A stretch of 64,000 nucleotides of DNA, taken from NCBI RefSeq assembly GCF_022201045.2, contig NC_068561.1, positions 20,524,501 to 20,588,500 on the forward strand. Reading direction: 5' to 3'. Positions 59,147-64,000 of this stretch are shown here, piece by piece. A program made the position numbers and the translations under genes. This DNA comes from Citrus sinensis. Lineage: Eukaryota > Streptophyta > Magnoliopsida > Sapindales > Rutaceae. A model generated the notes under the pieces. The model saw nothing but the letters and a program-made list of their open reading frames with translations, did no database searches and was not told the DNA's origin. Numbering within the stretch: the first letter of the stretch is position 1; the number at the start of each line of letters is the position of its first letter.

Positions 59147-59878
59147 TAGAGCTGACAAATTTTGATATGATCTAATTATCTGACACAAACAAGACACTAC
59201 ATGATACTAATAAATGGCCAAATAAGTATGCGTCGTCGAATTTAATACAATTATTAAATGAGTCTGTTTTGGGTCAACACGATTTTTTTTCGTGTCAGGT
59301 TAGAGTTAAAATTTTTGACCCATTTACCTGACCGGATTATATTTTCTATTTTAAAATAATTTACAGATTCTTTTCATCAAAACTCAAATATTAAAGATGA
59401 TTTTCTTTTTTTTTTATTCTTTAAAATGATGAATATAGACACAATATTTTATTTATAAAATTTTAAATACATTTAGAGCTTTAATAGTATAAATGTATAA
59501 AATATTGGTAGACATGTATATTTTATAATATTGATATATAATATTATTTATATATATATATATATAATTAAAACCTCAATAGTGTGTGTAATATTTTAGT
59601 AGATATATATATTTTATAATATCGATAAATTATGTAGGTATGTATGTATGTATGGATGTATGTATGTATGCTCATACGTATGTATGACAATGTGTAAATA
59701 TTTGATGTAACTTTTGTTTAGTATATAGATATTAAGTGGATTATTGGGTAACTCGATTATTTTTCCGTGTCGGGTTTGAGTCTTAATATTTTGACACGAT
59801 TATTAAATGGGTCGGGCTTGGGTCGATCTAAATTTGACACGACACGAACACAATCGACGACCCATTTTACCACCTCTA
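59147..59878. mobile_element. hAT-like non-autonomous element with TAGAGSTG termini
   Basis: 732 bp flanked by a perfect 8-bp duplication, ATTAAAAC (59139-59146 and 59879-59886). Ends: TAGAGCTGACAAATTT on the left and the complement of TAGAGGTGGTAAAATG on the right. Subterminal ACACGA/TCGTGT and GGGTC words occur at both ends. The interior is AT-rich with a TATG microsatellite (about 59636-59672). No coding. It is distinct from the TAGGGATGGC family nearby. Confidence 0.85.
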
Positions 59879-59886
59879 ATTAAAAC

Positions 59887-60168
59887 TATACTTTCTTTAG
59901 AATAAAATATCTCATAATGCATTTGTTAAATCATTAAAATATATTGTCACTAATTAATTAGAATATAAAAGGACTCTTGAAGAAATCAATTGTATGTATT
60001 AATTTGTCCTTTTGAAAATAGTTTAATAGTTCTTCAGTCTAATATTAATTTTGAGAGCGCTAATTTGTTTTGTAAATGCAATATTTAGCATGTTCCTCCT
60101 GTGATTCTTTAGAAAATATGATTGTTTAGTCTATGCTTAAGATTTTTTTTTTTTCCCGGGGAATTTTG
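59887..60168. other. AT-rich intergenic DNA
   Basis: Short spacer between the hAT element and the SINE. Nothing recognised. Confidence 0.4.
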
Positions 60169-60180
60169 CTCCTTTTGCTT

Positions 60181-60506
60181 TTTTTTTTTTGAAGTCTGTT
60201 ATACACAGATATTACTGACATTACATCAAACATTACAATTAATATTTACAATCATACTATATAACTGGGACCACCATCATACATTGACACACTGAAGTAT
60301 ATGCCCAGATATTTTAAACCCTCTCTAATATTCGAGGGGTGCCTGCTCCACTCACATTTCGTAAGGGAGAGACTGTCTCCACTCAATTAATTGATAATTG
60401 AGGAAGAACTGAAACTAACCTCTATAATGCTCTTATGGAGGCTCGAACCCTTGCACTCAACATTGTAAGTGCAAGGCTTCTCCCATTGGACCAAAGGCCC
60501 ATTGGT
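60181..60506 (-). mobile_element. tRNA-derived SINE, full-length copy
   Basis: Flanked by a perfect 12-bp direct repeat, CTCCTTTTGCTT (60169-60180 and 60507-60518). On the minus strand it begins ACCAATGGGCC, has an A-box-like TTTGGTCCAATGGG and a B box GGTTCGAGCC, and ends AACAGACTTC plus a poly-A tail. Length is 326 bp. The body shares GTGGAGAC, CCCTTACGAAATGTGAG, CATATACTTCA and GATTGTAAATATTA with the SINE at 26.96 kb. Confidence 0.85.
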
Positions 60507-60518
60507 CTCCTTTTGCTT

Positions 60519-60601
60519 CAATGTAGTTATTGCTTTAGATCTTAGTACTTGGTAGCTCTTTGGATTGTATTATAGTGTTTAAATTATTCGTACTTCAATG
60601 G
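60519..60601. other. Spacer
   Basis: Short AT-rich spacer between the SINE and the hAT element; nothing recognised. Confidence 0.4.
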
Positions 60602-60609
60602 TTATAAAT

Positions 60610-61596
60610 TAGGGATGGCAAAAATCCCCACGGGGACGGGTACCCTCGGGGATTTTCCCCATTCGGGGAGGGTACGGGGAAAATTTTATACCCAATTTTT
60701 TTTTCGGGGAGGGGACGGGGAAAATTTTTTACCCAACTTTTTATTCGGGGAGGGGACGGGGATGAGGTGGAATCCCCGTCCCCTACCCATTTCCCCATTT
60801 TAATTTTTAATTTTATTTTTATTTTTAAAATTACTAATAAATAAATAACAAAATTATAAATATTGTTAAAAATAATAAATATCAAAATAGTTGTATGTTG
60901 GGAAAGTGGTCACCCCTTACCGGGAATTAGTTGAAGAGTATTAATTGAAGTTTTCACCAATTGTTTATTGCTTTGATTATACTGGTAGTAGTTCTTCTAC
61001 TAGATCTACAGGGGATTCTTATAAGAAAGCAACCAAATGGATGACAGGTTTTGATGATTATGTAAACAATGGAGATTGTGCATTTGTTGCAGATGAATTA
61101 GATTCATATTTGGATGAGAAAGTTATACCTCAAATGGAAGATTTTAATATTTTGAGTTGACGGAAGACAAATGCTAATAGGTATCCTACATTAGCTCGAA
61201 TTGCTAGAGATATTTTGGCAATTCCAATTACAACAGTTGCTTCTGAATTAGCTTTTAACACTAGTGGTAGAGTTGTGAGCCCATACCATAACAAACTTCA
61301 TCCAAGCACATTGGAGGCCTTAATGTGCTGTCAAAGTTGGTTACGAGCTTACAATAGCGGTATGAGTTTATTTTAATATGATTAATTTAAAATCGAAAAT
61401 AAAAAAATGTATTAGACTATTAGTTATTCGGGGACCGGGGACCCTCGGGGATCCCCTGTTATTATTCGGGGAGGGGATGGGGATTCTCTCAAGCAATTCT
61501 GACGGGGATGGGGAGGGGACGGGGACATATGCAAAATATCGGGGATGGGTATGGGGAGATTGGTCCCCTTCCCTCCCCTCCCCATTGCCATCCCTA
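60610..61596 (+). mobile_element. hAT element, copy 3, with transposase remnant
   Basis: 987 bp flanked by a perfect 8-bp duplication, TTATAAAT (60602-60609 and 61597-61604). TIRs are TAGGGATGGCAA and TTGCCATCCCTA. Subterminal GGGGA-rich blocks as in copies at 25.4 and 45.1 kb. Unlike those, the centre (about 60895-61375) keeps the C-terminal end of a hAT transposase. It looks like an internal deletion derivative of an autonomous element. Confidence 0.9.
60945..61375 (+). pseudogene. hAT transposase C-terminal (dimerisation) fragment
   Basis: One reading frame carries FDDYVNNGD, ELDSYLDEKVIPQMEDFNIL, then YPTLARIARDILAIP, TTVASELAFNTSGRVVSPY and LHPSTLEALMCCQSWLR, ending at a TAA near 61374. 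This is the hAT C-terminal dimerisation domain pattern. A TGA at about 61158 interrupts the frame where functional members have two Trp residues (the WWK motif), and the N-terminal catalytic part is absent. Non-functional. Confidence 0.88.
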
Positions 61597-61604
61597 TTAT
61601 AAAT

Positions 61605-64000
61605 TATAATGCTTGAGATAACACGTGACACATCAATTTAGAATAAAAAAACAAACAAGGCCATAGACCTATCAAATCCTTGATTCTTAGCGAACGCAGT
61701 TGCTATATTTCTTTTTTCTCTATCTGATCAAATTATTTTGCAGATAGCGAAGTCCTTATCAGTTATCAACCCTTAAAAGGAAATATTGTGACTCACAAAC
61801 CTAAAGAAGAAAATGGCAACCACAACACCCTGAAATGAAATCAGGCAAAGATTAGACGTGAACGTTTTTTTTTTCTTTTTAATGCTAATTTATAATTATA
61901 AATCTATTAATTAGACCGGAGAGATGACCAACGGTCTTGAAAATTGACTAGATATAAGAGTTATATAAACCAACTTATCTTCTTCTTGAGTTGGGTAAAC
62001 TAATATTATAATTAACTTGTAAATTTTGATTACCCTTAAAAACTTGTCAAATGTAGTAATTAATTCAGTTGGAACTGCTAGTGATTATAACTTTTTATAC
62101 GCTTAATTTCTATTTAATTTCATCAACTACACAAACCTCTTTTGCTAAGTAAATAGGTGAGTTAAGACATAAGATAAGTATGACGTGTATCTTGAAAGTA
62201 CGTACTAATATTTTTTTAGATAAAAATTCTCGAAGGTATAAAAATGTTTTGTGTTTGATATGACCGTGAGTGAATTGTAATAGGTATTTATGTCTAATAT
62301 GACGAAAAATGAGTTTTAAATAGGATTAAACATTTTAGATTGTGGTATGATAGAGTTAATCTAATACAAGTCCTAGCATATATCCGACTAACCATTACTA
62401 ATTTAAATTGACTTAATCTATTAATTTAAATTACTAATTTAATAGAGAGTTTTTGAGAAAATCAAATCTATATGCTAAGAAAACAATACAATTTGGAGGG
62501 AAAAGAATAGAATTCAAAACCCAAATCCAAAATCAAACAAGAACAATTAATCAACACACGAGGATGAAACCATCAGTAAGTATTTACGACTGAGAGATCA
62601 CGTGCCTCCCCAAGCAATCCAGTTAAGAGATTGAGACTTTTATTTATTTGTTCCCTATTTGATGGGTTAATAAGACTGGATTTTTGTCCACAGTGTTTAC
62701 GGAAGAAGAGAACCTAGTCCACTGGATTCAGTTTGTGCTCTTCTTATTTAATGGCTTGTTTGGTATGTACTAAAATTCCAAATCCCCAATCACATTCCTA
62801 ATTCAAAATCATCTCTTCGTTGTTCGCCAACTGGGCATGTGGCTGGGCAATTTTTGAGAGCATGATTTTGAGATTCAATTTAATATCATCTAGTTGTGCA
62901 TTATAAAAGGGGACCATATTTATTGAAGCTTTTAGATGGTCCATGCTGTGGTACTTGTACATATCCATAACAATTTTGAAGTTTCCAAATATTTTAATTC
63001 ATTTATTTAAAGATTGTGAGCCCACATACACAGTAATAACCTAATATGTACAGGGGTACACAATCGTTGTAGCTCATGGCTCTGGGGGAAATATTTCATC
63101 GAGTAATTTGGAGCACAGCAAAAGCTAGCCTCTATTTTTATCAATTGTTCCAATAGCGTCGCATTTGCTAAAAGGGGATGAGAAAAAATTAATAATTTAA
63201 TTTGTGTGAATGACATGACCTACTTCTTGCCAGTTATATAGTAGGAAACTTGTAATTTGCAGGGGGGTCCTTTTGACAAAAATTTGATTGAAGGAACTTG
63301 TACTTCCGAAACACAGTTGAAGTTGATTATTGAAAAGCGAGCTTTTTGTCATGGGACGAGAGGTTTCGAACCCGTGTGGCACTTCCCCATCTCATATTAT
63401 GAGAGTAAGCTTAATGAAAGTGGCACAATATCGACTAGTTTCACCCTGCCCTAAGCTCACCAGAGAACGGCTCCAGTTTCCAACCAGTGTGTGTAGGGCT
63501 TCGCCTAGACCTCTCTTCAATGTTAAGTTCTCGACTAGTAACAAGCTCCATAAACTCAACCTAATTGGCCTACCTGAACACACACCCTTGAAGCATGTCT
63601 CCAACATCAGCACAACTATTATCGATACTAGCGTACAAGGGCATATCTTGAGTGTCACGATTGCGATCCGTGACATTTTACTTTTAAAAGTGTATGTGAA
63701 TGCTATGGACATAAAAATATTAAAATAGTTATATGACGATGGAATTGAAGAGAAGGGCCACCTCATCATGCTCTTTTCTTAGCTCGATATGGAATCCCAC
63801 ATCTTAATCTAGAACACTTGGTAACCACGTGCAACTGTTAAGTTAACGGCCCATAAAGAGGAGTCACTTGAAACTCTTCACTCATGGTTGGATTTTTTGA
63901 ATTAGAATATTAGATACCTAAATATTTTTAGTGATAAATTCTAACACTTGAAATGTGGTGGAATAATTTATGTGGGTTGGACGAAAGGATCAAAGTCTAA
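61605..64000. other. Intergenic DNA, no gene recognised
   Basis: 61.6-63.2 kb is AT-rich with no coding signal. From 63.2 to 63.75 kb composition is less AT-rich. Overlapping frames (plus 63330-63728, minus 63392-63769) appear, with a B-box-like complement of GGGTTCGAAACC near 63365-63376 and a GTCACGATTGCGATCCGTGAC palindromic string near 63655-63675. This is probably transposon-derived, but no family could be assigned. Confidence 0.4.

Noticed and set aside
63330..63728. 132-codon frame near the right edge
   Set aside because: A long overlapping antisense frame exists, no domain is visible, and the sequence looks transposon-derived.

Overview
This window is nuclear DNA from a flowering plant, most likely a eudicot. 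It is AT-rich. Most genes are split by short GT-AG introns, and the products are plant-specific or have plastid transit peptides: a LOG cytokinin enzyme, a chloroplast 2-Cys peroxiredoxin, an mTERF protein, a plant E2F, HVA22 and two OVATE proteins. I cannot fix the genus from the sequence alone. All exon models below were read by eye from splice sites, frame continuity and family similarity, with no transcript evidence.

Layout. 1-5.6 kb is AT-rich intergenic DNA with an apparent MITE at 3.0-3.6 kb. 5.77-9.21 kb (+) is a seven-exon LOG-type cytokinin-activating enzyme. 12.01-14.78 kb (-) is a seven-exon chloroplast 2-Cys peroxiredoxin (BAS1). 15.30-16.31 kb (+) is an intronless mTERF gene that shares a 521-bp divergent promoter with BAS1. 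18.96-22.83 kb (+) is a 14-exon E2FA/B-type cell-cycle transcription factor. 23.8-28.3 kb is a mobile-element cluster: a possible solo LTR, two copies of a long-TIR MITE, a hAT element and a SINE. 29.06-29.50 kb (+) encodes an unrecognised 146-residue protein, convergent with a six-exon HVA22-like gene at 29.63-31.34 kb (-). 34.4-37.4 kb is a minisatellite bounded by ~415-bp direct repeats. 38.97-43.80 kb (+) is a 12-exon lipid-droplet-associated hydrolase, possibly with a 13th exon. 46.86-47.47 kb (+) and 57.80-58.61 kb (-) are two intronless OVATE family genes separated by 10 kb of gene-poor DNA. 59.1-61.6 kb holds a hAT MITE, a SINE and a hAT element with a broken transposase fragment. No gene was recognised from 61.6 to 64 kb.

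The genes do not form an operon-like pathway. Their order is informative, however. As I recall Arabidopsis gene order, the same neighbours are scattered over three loci: LOG2-mTERF-E2FA-HVA22J-OFP-OFP15 on chromosome 2, hydrolase next to 2-CysPrxA on chromosome 3, and 2-CysPrxB next to LOG7 on chromosome 5. This window would then be the unfractionated ancestral block. I found no sign of a previously undescribed enzymatic or defence system. The most notable observations are this conserved block, a few unusual splice sites (a NAGNAG acceptor, a GC-AG intron, and a stop codon overlapping a donor site) and several mobile-element families whose target-site duplications can be read directly.
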